A stretch of DNA of 64,000 nt from Campylorhamphus procurvoides (GCA_013396655.1 WBMV01000778.1:460442-524441), one strand, 5' to 3'; shown: positions 1 to 11,677, counted from the stretch's first letter. Numbers and translations are program-made. The notes: generated by a model from the sequence alone, not told the origin.

Positions 1-425
1 AGTACACTTAAAGCTCTTTCTGCCTTTAAGGCAGTAACTGAATTATGTATCAGGAAAGAAGTCAAAATTATAGATCAAGAATATATTTTGGTATCAACTA
101 AATAAATATAATTTGTTTTGCACAACTAAAACTAAAATACCCAGAAAGGAATAAAGACCACCACCAGTTTCACACCACTTACAGAAATATTATCAGCCTT
201 GCAGTATGAACAACTTAATTTCTCCAATCACTCAAATTCTTGATCAGGTCATCACACTACTGCAAGTCACCACGTGTCAGCAAGATAAGTTCCCAGTTGT
301 ATCCTCTTGGCTTGCAGTGAATAAGGTAAGTCTTTAAATGCTTTCTTCTCAGCTCAATTCCCCTGAACGTGCTGCAAGCAAGAGACTTGCAGAGTGAGCT
401 GCCACAGGCAAGATGATACCATTAC
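1..425. other. unique AT-rich DNA, no gene seen
   Basis: No repeat or reading frame worth naming. A good plus-strand donor (AATAAG|GTAAGT) occurs near 325, but no plausible exon precedes it. If 426-529 is an exon, this stretch is the start of its downstream intron. Confidence 0.5.
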
Positions 426-529
426 CTGGCCTTGGTAACAGCCTGGATCACCTGAACTTCATCAGGACCAACAAATGTCCACAGTATCTCAAAGCCATGC
501 TCCTCTACACACTCGAGAAGTTCTTTGTC
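426..529 (-). CDS. candidate internal exon, protein not recognised
   Basis: Minus-strand open frame of 34 codons plus 2 bases. It is preceded by an acceptor reading TTTGAAACAG and followed by a donor reading CCAG|GTAATG. Read from GAC it begins DKELLECVEEHGFEILW and continues with a mixed hydrophobic and acidic composition typical of a folded domain. It starts at phase 0, which matches the phase-0 end of the candidate exon at 3154-3277, so the two could be consecutive exons about 2.6 kb apart. The 104-base length is normal for a vertebrate internal exon. I recognise no family. Open frames this short also arise by chance, so this is a candidate rather than a proven exon. Confidence 0.4.
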
Positions 530-1436
530 CTGTTTCAAATTAGCTTGGGAGGGAACAGAACTCAGATTAAGTAGGACTGGGTTCTCACTGCCTCTTTTAC
601 CAAGGTCTGGGGGATTTTGGGCCAGGCCACAGTCTCCCTGCTGGCCTCAAATTCAATTAGGAACAGAAATACTTCCTTAACACCTCAAAGCATGAGCTGA
701 TGTCCTCATATACTTAGCGATGCCAACCTATAAATAAAAGCACCACAAAAATTCCAATCACCCAAATATATCCCACCTAGCATTTCCTTCCCCACAAATG
801 CCCATTTTTTGGGCAAATCAGATCAAGCACTTCTCCAGACGTTACGTTCTATGTTGTGTTTTAAGAGACGCTGCTTTTTAGACTCTGTGGTAAGGATAGG
901 AAATGGAAATAACTAGTGTATCATCTCCTAAAACCAAAGGACTAGGAGAGACAGGCCCATATATTGTACATACGAGCCTGCCAAAATACAAATATTTGCA
1001 AGTTACTGTATTTGGATTCCTCATTAGCTTAATTGATAGCATTTCCCGCAATAAGGAGAGGGGAAGAGCTGGAAGCAGCAGTCCTATTAGGTTGTCATAC
1101 TGGCACGTAACAACATAATGTGGTAACATTTTTGTGAAGACAAAACACTGATGTTAATTCACACTGCAGACAGGGGCATGAGCCAGCGAAAGTATTTATG
1201 TATACTCTCTCATATTGCATTCAAAACAGAAGCTCTGGAAATTGATATTTTTGTTTAAAATAGTGTCAAGCTTTTACCCAGCCGAGAACACCGAGGAGGC
1301 TCGCTGGAAGCAAGCAGCAGCACGGAGGCAGCCAGAGACAAGTTTCCTGCTGAACTTGTACCAAATGCAGCAGCAGCCCTACACCCAGTGCAACCACAGA
1401 CTGACACTGGAGTGGTTTTCTCTAAAACACCTCCTT
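530..1436. other. unique DNA, probable intron
   Basis: No exon is supported. Overlapping short frames on both strands near 880-1130 have no splice signals. A glutamine- and glutamate-rich plus frame near 1270-1420 looks protein-like but has no credible donor. Confidence 0.45.
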
Positions 1437-1985
1437 TTTTCTTCTCTCCGAATTGTAATTTTTTTCGTTTATGTCCAACCTAAATCTACCTTCCTTCACT
1501 TCAAAGCCCTTACTGTCTCTTCTGCCACTGAAGACCATGGAAAAAAGCCTCTCTCCAGCTTTTTTGTAAGCATCCTTTAAGCATTGAAAGGCTGCAATAG
1601 GGTCTCCCCAGAGCCTTCTCCTCTCCAGGCTGAGAACCCTGCAGTATCTCAGCCTGTCCTCACATGGAAGGTGTTCCAGCCCTCTTGCCATTTTCACAGC
1701 CTTCCTTTGGTCTCGCTCCAACAGCTCCATGTCTGTCTTGTACTGGGACCCCAGAGCTGGATGTAGCACTCCAGCTGGGGTCTGGTGAGAGCACAGAGGC
1801 AAAATCCCCTCCCTCCACCTGCTGGCCAAGCTTCTTTTAATGCAGCCCAGGATACGATGGGCTTTCTGGGCTGCAAGCACACATTGTGGAGTCATGTCCA
1901 GTTCTTCACCTACCCAAGTGGGTGATGACCCCAACACTTGCACCAGAACTTGCAGTTGGCCTTGCTGAACTTCATGAGGTTAACA
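1437..1985 (-). mobile_element. CR1 LINE fragment, 3' part of ORF2
   Basis: The minus-strand translation keeps the typical C-terminal part of the CR1 reverse-transcriptase protein: CVLAAQKAHRILGCIKRS, then LLERDQRKAVKMARGLEHL, then the KEGRFRLDI block. The 173-residue open frame at 1422-1943 is this relic. The 5' end is truncated, with no endonuclease and no complete reverse transcriptase. The 3' end is cut just after the RFRLDI block, so the usual 3' UTR and terminal octamers are missing. The long surviving frame suggests moderate age. It is not an active element. Confidence 0.9.
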
Positions 1986-3153
1986 ATAGGGAACAGGTCA
2001 TTGGCATGAACTGGCCAAGAGAGACACGAACCCCAGCTTAAGCTCTGCACCTACAGTTTCACAACAGGCACATTCAGAGGGCAATCTATTTCTTTCTCCT
2101 GTCTGTGCAGGCACCCTGGGGCAAGGAGCTTAAACTTAGATGTCTGAAGTAAGAGGAGACGAATCCCACCCTCACTGCCTCTAATGCAAACAGCTTTTAT
2201 TTTAAGAAAGGTGATCAATGCTAGAATGTGCTTGAGTCACCCTTGCAATCCAGCAATGCCATCTCTCAAATTCTCTTCTGAACCTCCGGTGTTGCTGCAG
2301 ACCTCCCCCAGCCTGCCTGTGCTTCCTGCCACGAGACCTTATTACTGCCCAGCATGTCCCTGGGACCATCGCCTGTTTTACCAGGGCAAACCACCTACAG
2401 CTGGGGCTGCATGTCAGAAAGAGATTACTTTTTTTTAAAGTATTTTTATTTGAGATCTGTCAGCTACCAAAGTGTAAGCATCATTTATGTACTGTGTTTA
2501 CCTGAGGCAGCAAAGCAAGGGAGGAAGCTCTCACTGATATATGATTCTGAAGCACATTACTTACCACTAGTGATACTTGCATGATTTTATTTCTTGCAGA
2601 CGTTTAATTTCTTTGCCAATTACAGAAAAACACATGCTTTCCCCCAGGAGGACCTTGTAATCTATGCTTGTTGTGCAAACCATAGCCATGTAAAAGACTC
2701 TGCTCCATAATTATATTAGTGAGACCAGTCAGCATAACTAGGTGTGTCTGCAACACTTCATTCATGCAGCAATCATTCACTACTATATTCCAGGTACCTT
2801 TATTTCTCCAGGTATGCTACCAAACTGATTTGCTCTCAAAAGACAAGTAGCACATATGCAGGCTTGCTCCTACTTCTGTGAAGGTTTCGGTGGTGTAAGT
2901 CAAAGAGGAGCTTAGAAGGGTGATGGGGTGCAGATGTTTAAAAAAAATATATTAGCAAGAGTCCTCACTGAGACTTAGTACAGAACTAGGCTGGAAAATG
3001 GTTAAAATCTAGTCAGGAGCAGGCTGAATAGCTGGTGGGTCACCTTGCTTGGGCACGGTGAGTGCACCTGAACTAACCCTGCAGAGCATCTTGCACCAGC
3101 AGTTCCTCCTTTGGGAGCAGCACAGCATTCTTGTGTTTATACATTCCACTTAC
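1986..3153. other. unique DNA, no gene seen
   Basis: Short frames near 2184-2584 overlap each other and lack splice signals. I see no repeat family here. It is probable intron between the candidate exons on either side. Confidence 0.45.
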
Positions 3154-3277
3154 CTCAACCAGAACTAGCAACACACCTGCACCACTCTGTGCCACTATTT
3201 CCCCACACCAGCCAGCAATTTGCTGTTGTAATCCGGAATCTTTACAGGTATTTCTGATCATTTCTTTTGGCTTCACA
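3154..3277 (-). CDS. candidate internal exon, protein not recognised
   Basis: A minus-strand frame of 41 codons ends at a near-consensus donor, GTTGAG|GTAAGT. Upstream lies a strong pyrimidine run (CTCCTCCCCCCTTACCCCC) and acceptor GAGTAG. The peptide runs from VKPKEMIRNTCKDSG to a hydrophobic end, GAGVLLVLVE. One base precedes the first full codon, and the exon ends at phase 0, which fits the phase-0 start of 426-529. No family recognised. The good donor and polypyrimidine tract make it one of the better candidates in the left arm. Confidence 0.42.
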
Positions 3278-5369
3278 CTACTCAGGGGGTAAGGGGGGAG
3301 GAGATGAGGGAATAAATCTGCAACCTAAATTGCGACTGAGTGAAGAGGACACTCCAGTTTGGATTGCTGTTACCACTTAGGAAGCTCCATGGCAGGTGGA
3401 GCTGTCATTAATCACACACAGTGACAAGCTGCTACTCTCAATCATGCTTTGTGATCAAATTCTGCACTAATCAAGAGCTTCAGAACAGGCTGGCTGTGCC
3501 GCAAGGTTAAAAATTCAGATGATATTTTTCTTAAGCTTCCTCTAACATTTAGTAATAGAATCATAGAGACAAAAAAAAATGCCCAAACAACCCCACGCTG
3601 ATAAACATCCTACATGAGAAAAGGAGCAGCCACACCACATGCTTTCATCTGGATTGCTTTATGGACAAAAATTTGTCTTGTGGTTTTAAGGGCACAATAA
3701 TCAACCTTCCTCTTTCAAGCCTGTATTACAACTGCACTTATAGAATATGTTTATTTAAAAATATCTTTTTTAAAAATGCCACGTTCTTATAAATAGAAAT
3801 TGTAACAAAAATATTTTTAAGTCAGTAAAAAGAGACCTTTATTGTAATTTCAGGGTAATTTGTTATGTCAGGAATCATGGTTAACACAAGGCACAAATAC
3901 AGAGCTAGCAAGTTACCTGTCAAAAGGTATTCATTGGCCTCAGGGGAGGGAGAACATGCTGTTCTCAGTGGAAGGTGACATTTTTGTGGACAAGATGCAG
4001 ACACTGGCAGGACCAGCCCTGTTCAGATATCCCATCATAAAGGTGGCTTATAGAAACTCAGAGCATACAGGTTTTGATAGAGCAATACCTAAGTTTCAAA
4101 AATAGCTAGACTAAAAATTAAAAAAAAAAAAATATAGCTATGTCTGCCAGTGGAAATGCAACATGGTCTTTGACAAAAGTGCCTCCGAAGGTGCCTGCTT
4201 TGTTGACTATGCCAACACCTTGCCTGCACATTCCCAAAGACTGGGGTAAGCTGAACCTTCAGAGAAAACAAAACTTCACTAACTAAATGCAGCAAACAAG
4301 GAATTGGAAGGGCAACATGGATGTGAATGCCCTGACACCATTGCTCCCAAAGTCATCTCAGAGGTACAACATTCAATCATTCAGTTCTTTTCTCTGCCAC
4401 TGATTTTGGGTCCATCACTGATGCAGAACAGGAGACTAACATCTTAGAAGAGTTGGTCTCTCCACCCATCCATGTAAAGGGCATCCTGCCACTGTCGAGC
4501 CCCTGTCACCCACACAGCTCAAGCTGGAAGAACAGAAAACTTCCAGCTTAAACAATTTTTCTGCTCATTCTCTGAGAAAGCAGAGTTGAGCCAGGGACAA
4601 ATTTTAGAACAGACACTGTCAGCTTTTCAACTATTTATTATCCCTAATTTAACTGAAAAGGCAGACATTGAGTGACTTAAGATTCATTAACAGCTTACTT
4701 ATAAAATTTAACTTTGGCTACTTACTCCTATACAGGGAACATAGTAACATAATTAAAGCAGATGAACGCACTGACTGTAAAAGGCTGCCTTCCCAGCTGG
4801 GGTTTTTATCAAGTCATACTAACGAGTTGTAGGTTAAAACCCTCTGCAAGATCTTGAGTGACCACTCACTGACTCATCTTTCCAAGTAATTAAATTAAAG
4901 CCCTCCTCCAGTGTATCATGTCTTGAGGGGGAAAATGCAAAATAAAAACACCACAGACAGCAGTAGCATGAGATCATTTACCTGAACAGCTAGTTACTGT
5001 CAGCTAACACAGCATACACAGGACTACAGGGGAAATAAAACCCTCCAGCACTGAAACTGCCAGGAAAAAAAAAAAACAAAAACACCAAAAAACAAAGAGA
5101 AAGGACAGTGACTTCATTTAACACAGCACTCATCCCTTTGGTTTGCAAAGCCATTGCTGGTGACACCCTGCTGGTTTTGCTCCTTATTTCCAGCTACCAA
5201 ATTGCATTTAGACACTAAGCATGCTTGCTGCTTGCGCATCCTCCGTAACTACTGACACACACATGGATGGAAGAGGAACAGAACAGGACTGCAAAAGTGA
5301 AGACAGTCTACACCACAGGCATGGAAATCAAAGCCACAGAAATGCAGGGTAGAGAAGAGGACACTGAAG
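3278..5369. other. unique AT-rich DNA; one weak exon-like stretch
   Basis: Mostly intron-like. On the minus strand, 3916-4013 is open and ends at a fair donor (GACAG|GTAACT) with an acceptor CTGCCAG. Its phase does not fit the exon at 3154-3277, so I do not call it. Short poly-A runs occur near 4119 and 5067. Confidence 0.4.
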
Positions 5370-5482
5370 GAAAGACCAGACTGGACGAAGCTCTGAGTAG
5401 TTTGGTCTAGTGGAAGGTGTCCTTGCCCATGGCAGAGGGGTTGGAACTAGGGTCCCTTCCAAACCATTCTATCATTCTATGA
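5370..5482 (+). mobile_element. CR1 LINE, 3'-terminal stub
   Basis: A heavily 5'-truncated CR1 keeps only the last ~110 bases: GGTCTAGTGGAAGGTGTCC, then CCCATGGCAG, GGTTGGAACTAG and CCCTTCCAAACC, ending in two copies of the octamer (ATTCTATC, ATTCTATG). It is non-coding. This is the commonest form of CR1 in bird genomes. Confidence 0.9.
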
Positions 5483-8400
5483 AAGCAACAGGTGTACAGC
5501 GACATGCAAAACCAGACAGAGAGATATGAGGAAATAACCACCTTCAGAAATTCGATTCAGCTGCAATGAACAGATTTTATTTAACTATATTATTATTCTT
5601 TTTTAAAACAGCTGATCATGGTCTCTGGCCCCACAAACAGGGACCACTTAAACACTGAGGCCCTGACAGCTTTCCATTGATGCAGGTCTTCTGGCACTAA
5701 GATTCGGTAGAGCTGTGTTCTCCAAACTGAAGGAGCTTCAGAGTCCTGCTGGGGGTGGAATTTCCAGGGAAGCTGGACAGAAGGCAGGAGCCAGCCTGGA
5801 TGTGTCCTCTCGGAGAGACAAACAGACCCTTTGCACACACTGCATACACAGCTAAATTCCACAAGGGATTTACATCTTACAAGTAAGTACTGCTAACTTG
5901 CATTTTCAGAAAACCTTAATTCTACTTAAGACATTTAGATTTTCCTTCTATTTTGGGGGAAGTTTTCTATAGGTTTTTTTTTAAGCTGTGGAAAAGGGAT
6001 TAACAGCGACAAAATCTACAATACTACAAGCAAGGACAGTAGCAATGACATTGTTGAAATGCCCAAGGGAGTTTGTAAGCCAACAAGATACCAAGAGATG
6101 CCACAACAGATAGAGGAGCAAAATGTCTTAAACTCATCTATGGGACAAAGTTTCCTTAGGCTTCCTATGAACTTCTCTTGGGATCATCTACAATGCAACA
6201 CCAATGCAAGTTTCCACATGAAGTCTCTGAAATATATGCAGCCTCCCTTCCGCTCTGCAGAACTCCAATTAGTGTCTAATCAATAAGTTTATTTGCTTGC
6301 CTAAAAGTATGATCCAACTTCTGGTTTACGTGGGAAGCATTTTTAATGAGGCAGGCTGATGCAGGTACTCTTTCTGGAAGGTAAATTGTTCTTGGAAGCT
6401 TTCCATTAAGAGACAGTGGAAACTCCACCACTAACTCTTAATTAAGTGCTCTATTGCTTTGGGTTTGTTTTTAATTATTTTTCTTTGTAGATAAGTCATT
6501 AATAATTGAGTATCTGCTTGCCTGAGTCATGACACTGTGAATGTACTAAGAAGAAAACCAGTGGCAGTTGTCCATCCGAGCAGCAGTCAGTAGAGCTTTA
6601 AAGTGGTCTAGAAGGCTTCTGTTCCTCCCAACTAATTTTAATCAGTTTTCCCCCACCCCTTAAAAGAAGCAGCACAGAGAGGCTTGTGCTTTGAAAACAA
6701 ACTCACTGTGTCAAGCAAAGCACACTGCCACAACTGTATATTCATTTTTGCCTCTATACAAGAGCAGGCATCCACAAAGTGCCGAGATGGTTTGAAGACA
6801 GATGTGCACAGAGTGACATCCCCATGTCAGCCATCCGAAAGAGACGCAGCTCCAGGAGCACGTGCTACTGCTGCATGAAGTGCACCTTGCTCATACTGCA
6901 CCACCTTCCTTGCTAGCTAGACTAAAAACCAAATCTCTAATTAGGGCCTAAGCATCTATACAAGAAACACATTTCTTCTCTTTAATAACCTACTTCCACA
7001 TATTAGTCTACGCAGGACTGTACATTCAGGACTTGATCACAAAACTGCCGTGCAACAGAAAGAGTAATGCACTCCCTTTGTAAGAGACAAAGTGAATTTT
7101 GGGTACCACTGCTTTTCAAAACTAATGTTCTTCTACAAGCAAAACAGTCTCCCTTTTCAACAGACAAAAATATTTTCAGATCCCCTTTTCTGGTCAGCCC
7201 TACTAAGCTGTTTACTGTAATGATTTTAAATAGTCTCCTGGAGTCAGGCCTGCAGGTTTGGGTAGGGCAGAGGGAAGATGCTGCTTCAGTCACTTTATAG
7301 TGGCTGTATCATTTGACACACTGTTAGTCAAAATGCTATCTATTCAACACAGTATGCAGCTAATCTAATCTAAAGCAGCATGCAGGCACTGCTGTGCTAT
7401 GGAAACATTCAACAATGCCAACATGATTAGCCACATAGGTGGAGCTTTACATGCAATTGTTTTGGGAGAGAGATTTAACACTGCCACAGTGACAACATGG
7501 CCTCCCTCTTCACATCTGTCTTACAAACACTGGCTCCAGACTAGGCTTTAACCCTGCCAGCTGCAATTTTCTTCCACTTCTTGCTAAGGTGTGTATCCTT
7601 CATCAATTATGGCAATTTAATGAAGAGAAAAAATATTAATATAAGCATTTGCTGCTAGTTATACTTTTGGCCAGTCAAGTTGCAATAAAAGAATGCTTAG
7701 ATAGTATTATGAAGCTATAATGTACACATATGCTAAGAACAAAAAATACTTTTGCCACATAACAACAGACATGAACTAAAAAAACAAACTGTAACCTACA
7801 ATTCAAAAACCTCAACCAAACCTGGAAATTAAGCAAATACATTAAATAAAACACTCAAAGCTCTGATTCAAGAATAACTGAGAAATATTACACAACTGAA
7901 AGATTTCCTTTCAGAAAGTTTGACTGTGGTAAGGCAAAACCCAAGGATTTGCACAGTCAGAAATTAAAACAACAGTGTCCCTTCTGCAACTGTGTTCACC
8001 TGCCACCAATTTGAGACGTGCCCGTCTCTGTCAGCTCTCAAGTTTTCTCAAGTTACTTTTGTAAATAGCACCCGAAGGGTTGGGCGGCATTCAGCTCCCT
8101 CCACTTCAGCCCAGCTAAGGAAAAAATGTCAGCCAGCCCCATACGGTGCGGTGCCAGCAATAAGCCTTTTGGCACACCCACTGGGAACGAGGTATTTCCA
8201 CAAGTATGAGCAGCTTTATACAAGGTGAATGTGTGTATTGTATTTAAGGGCTGTTCCTAAGGTCCAGCCAACCTCCACTATGAAGGCTGGCTAAATATGT
8301 CACCAGTCAGATCTCAATCATCACAAAACAGGCTGTGCTTGCCTTTCCAAAATGCAAGTCTCTCTGCAGTTGTGAGCAGCCTTGTGCTGCAAACTGCCTT

Positions 8401-8833
8401 AAAAATATGAAATAAATAAAAAGATTAGAAGTTCTCAAAGAGGATTTAAATACAGGCAGCAAGTCAGCACTTCACTTCCTACAATCCCTTCCAAGAGAGA
8501 TTAGGGCACAAGGGCTCAATACCTTGAAAGTAAAAGAGCTACAAAGAATGTTGATTTTCCTTCCTAGAACAGTGCCTGTAGAAGATAAGAGGCACAAGTA
8601 CTTATGTTTTAAAACTGAATATGAGAAGTATTTAAAAGATACTGTCAATGCAAGTATTAAAGTGACGCTGTCAACTTCACACCTTGATTCTTAAATATCT
8701 CAAGACTTCAAACTGGGGTTTTTTTTTCTTTATTATTAATTTTTGGGCCTTCTGTAAACATATGCATCCATAAATACATGTTTTTGTGTATATAAGCATG
8801 TAAATATGCATATATGTGTATATACACACATAC
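5483..8833. other. unique AT-rich DNA, no gene seen
   Basis: Frames of 60-96 codons occur on both strands (for example 5593-5862 minus and 7003-7293 minus) but lack paired splice signals. A plus-strand donor-like site (TTACAA|GTAAGT) lies near 5881. The right end, 8757-8833, is an alternating TA/TG low-complexity tract. No recognisable mobile element. Confidence 0.45.
8757..8833. repeat. alternating TG/TA low-complexity tract
   Basis: Irregular run of TATG, TGTA and ACAC units, including the near-palindrome TATGTGTATATACACACATA. It is purine-pyrimidine alternating and so could adopt Z-like or cruciform structure. It directly abuts the donor of the candidate exon at 8834. Confidence 0.7.
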
Positions 8834-8933
8834 AAGTTTGTATCAATGACATCTCTGGAATGTAAGACCAACTCCTGAAGCAGACTGACATCATCGGGGT
8901 TCGAGTCTGAATCCAAACAAATAAGTCTTCCAC
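8834..8933 (-). CDS. candidate internal exon, protein not recognised
   Basis: Minus strand, donor AACTT|GTATGT and acceptor AAAATTCAG. Two readings are open. The phase-0 reading starts VEDLFVWIQTRTPMM and would join in frame to the exon at 10782-10892. Alternatively a better acceptor at 8992/8993 (pyrimidine tract ending TTTTTTGTTTTAG) gives a 159-base exon in another frame containing LDSDSNPDDVSLLQELVL. Only one can be right, and transcript data would decide. No family recognised. Confidence 0.33.
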
Positions 8934-8992
8934 CTGAATTTTCACAAAAACAAATTTCAAAGCTACCAATACCTACTGCTTTAATGTTATTA

Positions 8993-10781
8993 CTAAAACA
9001 AAAAATGGGTAGAAACAAAAGGTAGCCTATCCTCTTCCAGGTTAAACAAGACATTTGTTTAGGACAGGAGGAATCTGTAGTCCCTGAATGCCCAGTGAAA
9101 ATGCTTTATAGTATTTGCAGAGTTCTGCCAACCCAGCACTAATACGGAAGCAGTGCACTCCTTTATTACTCCAAATTCTCCCTTGAGACCTCTGCCATTC
9201 ACATGGCCCCGTTCACTATCCTTTTATGCCAACAGACCCACAGGAGGGCAGTTTTAGGAAGGGGGTGACCTATAACATCTCTCCCCTTTTGTCCTTCTGA
9301 ACTTCCATGACGCACCAGCTCCACTGCCTCCATCCCTCAAACTGTGTCATCAAAACTCCAACCCCATTCCTTGCTCGTGCCACAAATAAAATAAAGCAGG
9401 AATTACACATTCCCTCTGCCATCAGACTAAGCCTGCGGCAAAGAAGTTCTAAGATACCTTAATCCTTTTGGCTGCCTTCCGTCACGCTGTGCCTCCTCGA
9501 TGCTCACAGCTCTCCCCTATCACTCTATAATAATGCCAGCTGGCCTCTCTTAGCCAGCCGTTTTTTTAAAAAATAAACCCCTCACAAATTAAAAAAAAAA
9601 GAAGGAGAAAAACAAACCCTTGAATATAGTATTTCATTCATGGGTTGGTTCTTACCAAGTTGTGACTTGTATAATTAATCATAATTCAAGGCAGCATAGC
9701 ATACGAACAATTATTTAAACATTTTAAAACAAAGTGGGTTGCTGGCTCTTTACAATGCTGACATATTTAACACCCAAAACAAATCCTTTTACTGCTGTCT
9801 TTAAAACAAAGGCACACATTTTTCTGCAAGCAAGATCTCATTTTGCAGAACTCTCCATCCTCCTGTAAGGAAGGCAGCTATTTTCAGTATTTCACAATTA
9901 TGAAAGTTGTTTTACGGAGTGGAAAAAAAATACTTTTAGTTGTTGGCAATCCCCTTACGCCATTCAACAAGAATTTTCAAATGAGGGAGGGAGGGAGGAA
10001 AGGGAGATCTGGGAGGGTGTAGAAAATTGATAAATATTTCCCTTCTACCCACCACACAACATTAGGAAGGGGCAGACTTGTTTTTAGCTGATTTTCTTCT
10101 ACTACCAGTAGCTCTTTGAATACGTTTCCTAATGGTTAGACTACCATTGCTACAGCTTCCTTGCTCACACTGGCAACTATTTATTTAGGCATTCTGTCAC
10201 CATGGGAAGAGCAGATCTCTATCCTTTGCATCGCAGAGCCTTCTGGAGCGACTATGTTTATTTTATATCCAATAGAGCAAAATCATGTAGAAATAAAAAG
10301 TTGTGGGAAGGGGTAGAGGGTAGAAAAGTAAGTACATGTCATGTACTCCTGCTGATAAACTCAAAGTACACAGAAAGATTTAAATGACTATGAAAAAGTC
10401 CCAACTTGATACTCCCGGTACAGAAGTTGAAAGCGTATTTCTAGCAGACCAGCAACACTATGCTCAATTCTATGGGGTCTAATAATTTCCTCAAAATCGG
10501 TTTGGTCTCAGTTTTGGTTTTCATTTACACAGAATAAAGTCAGTTTAAAAAAATCCCAGAGATTAGATCAATACAGGAACTGACGTGCCCCCAGTGAATG
10601 GGTTTTACGAATCGCAACTCCAATGGCTTTTGTTAGAATAGTCCTAGGATAATACTCTGGCAATTATGTCCCTCTTCTATGTTTAAGTTTTTAACAGCAG
10701 GTACAAAACTCAAAGCCCAGCTGAGTCCAAGTGGGACAAAAAGGCTGCCGCAACCCTAATGCATACTCTAATGAGTCTCAC
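8993..10781. other. unique AT-rich DNA, no gene seen
   Basis: No repeat family or spliced frame recognised. Contains a GGGA/GGAGG purine run near 9981-10017 and small poly-A tracts near 9590. Confidence 0.45.
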
Positions 10782-10892
10782 CTCTACTCTTTCACTCACT
10801 GACTGCACCAAGACACACAGCTTCAGTGTTTTCATAGCACAGTGAGAAAATTTCTTCTTTAACTGTTCCTCTGTCCAGTTTATCTTGAGGGC
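10782..10892 (-). CDS. candidate internal exon, protein not recognised
   Basis: Exactly 37 codons, phase 0 at both ends. The acceptor reads TTTCTCGCACAG and the donor GTAGAG|GTGAGA. The peptide begins ALKINWTEEQLKKKFSHC and ends VQSVSERVE, with the hydrophilic and helical character of real coding sequence. A CR1 begins only about 25 bases upstream of the acceptor, so the branch-point region lies inside or beside the insertion. No family recognised. Confidence 0.38.
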
Positions 10893-10916
10893 CTGTGCGA
10901 GAAATCCTTATGAACT

Positions 10917-11179
10917 GCCAGGATGATTCTGCCCCTCTGCTTTCCTGAGACCACACCTGCAGTGCTGCATCCAGCTCTGGGAGGACATCGACCTGCTAGA
11001 GCGGGTCCAGAGGAGGCCACAACGATCATTAGAGGGATGGAACACCTCTACTGTTAGGAAAAGCAGAGAGTTGGGTTGTTCAGCCAGGAGAAGACAAGGC
11101 CCAGGGAGAACTTAGTGTAGCCTTTCAGTACTTGAAGGGAGCCTATAAGAAAGACAGTGACAAACTTTTTAGTAGGGCT
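10917..11179 (+). mobile_element. CR1 LINE, left part of an interrupted copy
   Basis: Plus-strand CR1 starting within ORF2: CACCTGCAGTGCTGCATCCA, then GAGCGGGTCCAGAGGAGG, then TACTTGAAGGGAGCCTATAAG and GACAAACTTTTTAGTAGG. The copy stops at 11179 where a solo LTR is inserted and resumes at 11678 without loss. It is 5'-truncated, with frameshifts and lost bases in the coding part. Confidence 0.9.
11175..11179. repeat. target-site duplication, left copy (GGGCT)
   Basis: Five bases GGGCT immediately left of the LTR are repeated immediately right of it at 11673-11677. Removing the LTR and one copy restores continuous CR1 sequence (TTTAGTAGGGCTTGTTGCAA). A 5-bp duplication is usual for ERVL-type and some ERV1-type integrases. 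Confidence 0.85.
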
Positions 11180-11672
11180 TGTAGGAGTACGAAATTGCAT
11201 GAAATGGAAGAAAGACCAAGAAGCAACTTGACAAGATTGAGGAATCAAGGAGAGCTACAAGCAAGAGCTGTTTCATATAAGAGAAAGTTTATTGCTGTAT
11301 ATCGGGTTGTTACGGGTTTCCTAGTTTATGAATTCACAGTTGTGAAGTTAAATAGCATTATTGCACACTATACAAAATGGAGTTTGGTTTTCCCCCTCAT
11401 GCAGTCCCCGCTCCCTGACTGGTCAGATTTTTCCATAATGCAACTTTTCCTAATATGGTTCTCTCCACCCTTGTTTACCCTTTAGGGTTGTGATCCTCCC
11501 CTATCTTTCCTTTCATGCAGGAGGATTTGCATGCTCCTCCGAAGTTCAACCTCCTTGCCAGAAAGTTCCATGCTGCCCTTACATAAGCTGGCACCATTTT
11601 AATAAATGGGCCACTCCATCATACCCCTGCCTGGATTGTGCCTCTCCTTCTGACCCTCGAAGGGGCTCGTCA
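11180..11672 (+). mobile_element. solo LTR of an endogenous retrovirus, nested in CR1
   Basis: A 493-base insertion begins TGTAGGAGTACG and ends GGGGCTCGTCA, so it has the TG...CA ends of an LTR. It is flanked by the perfect 5-bp duplication GGGCT and carries a poly-A signal AATAAA at 11601-11606. No internal retroviral sequence remains, so recombination between two LTRs has removed it. Strand is inferred from the poly-A signal. The family is not identified; the TSD length favours an ERVL-like group. It is younger than the CR1 that it interrupts. Confidence 0.82.
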
Positions 11673-11677
11673 GGGCT
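11673..11677. repeat. target-site duplication, right copy (GGGCT)
   Basis: Partner of 11175-11179. It is followed by TGTTGCAATAGGACAAGG, the expected continuation of CR1. Confidence 0.85.

Noticed and set aside
1215..1420. Protein-like plus frame rich in Q and E
   Set aside because: No splice donor or promoter. It runs into the CR1 in antisense.
1422..1943. 173-codon minus frame as a host gene
   Set aside because: Its sequence is the C-terminal part of CR1 ORF2.
3554..3569. Possible CR1 octamer relic (AATAGAATCATAGAGA)
   Set aside because: Only one octamer-like match and no CR1 3' UTR next to it.
8898..8907. tRNA-like B box GGTTCGAGTC
   Set aside because: Flanking bases cannot form the T stem and there is no A box or acceptor stem.
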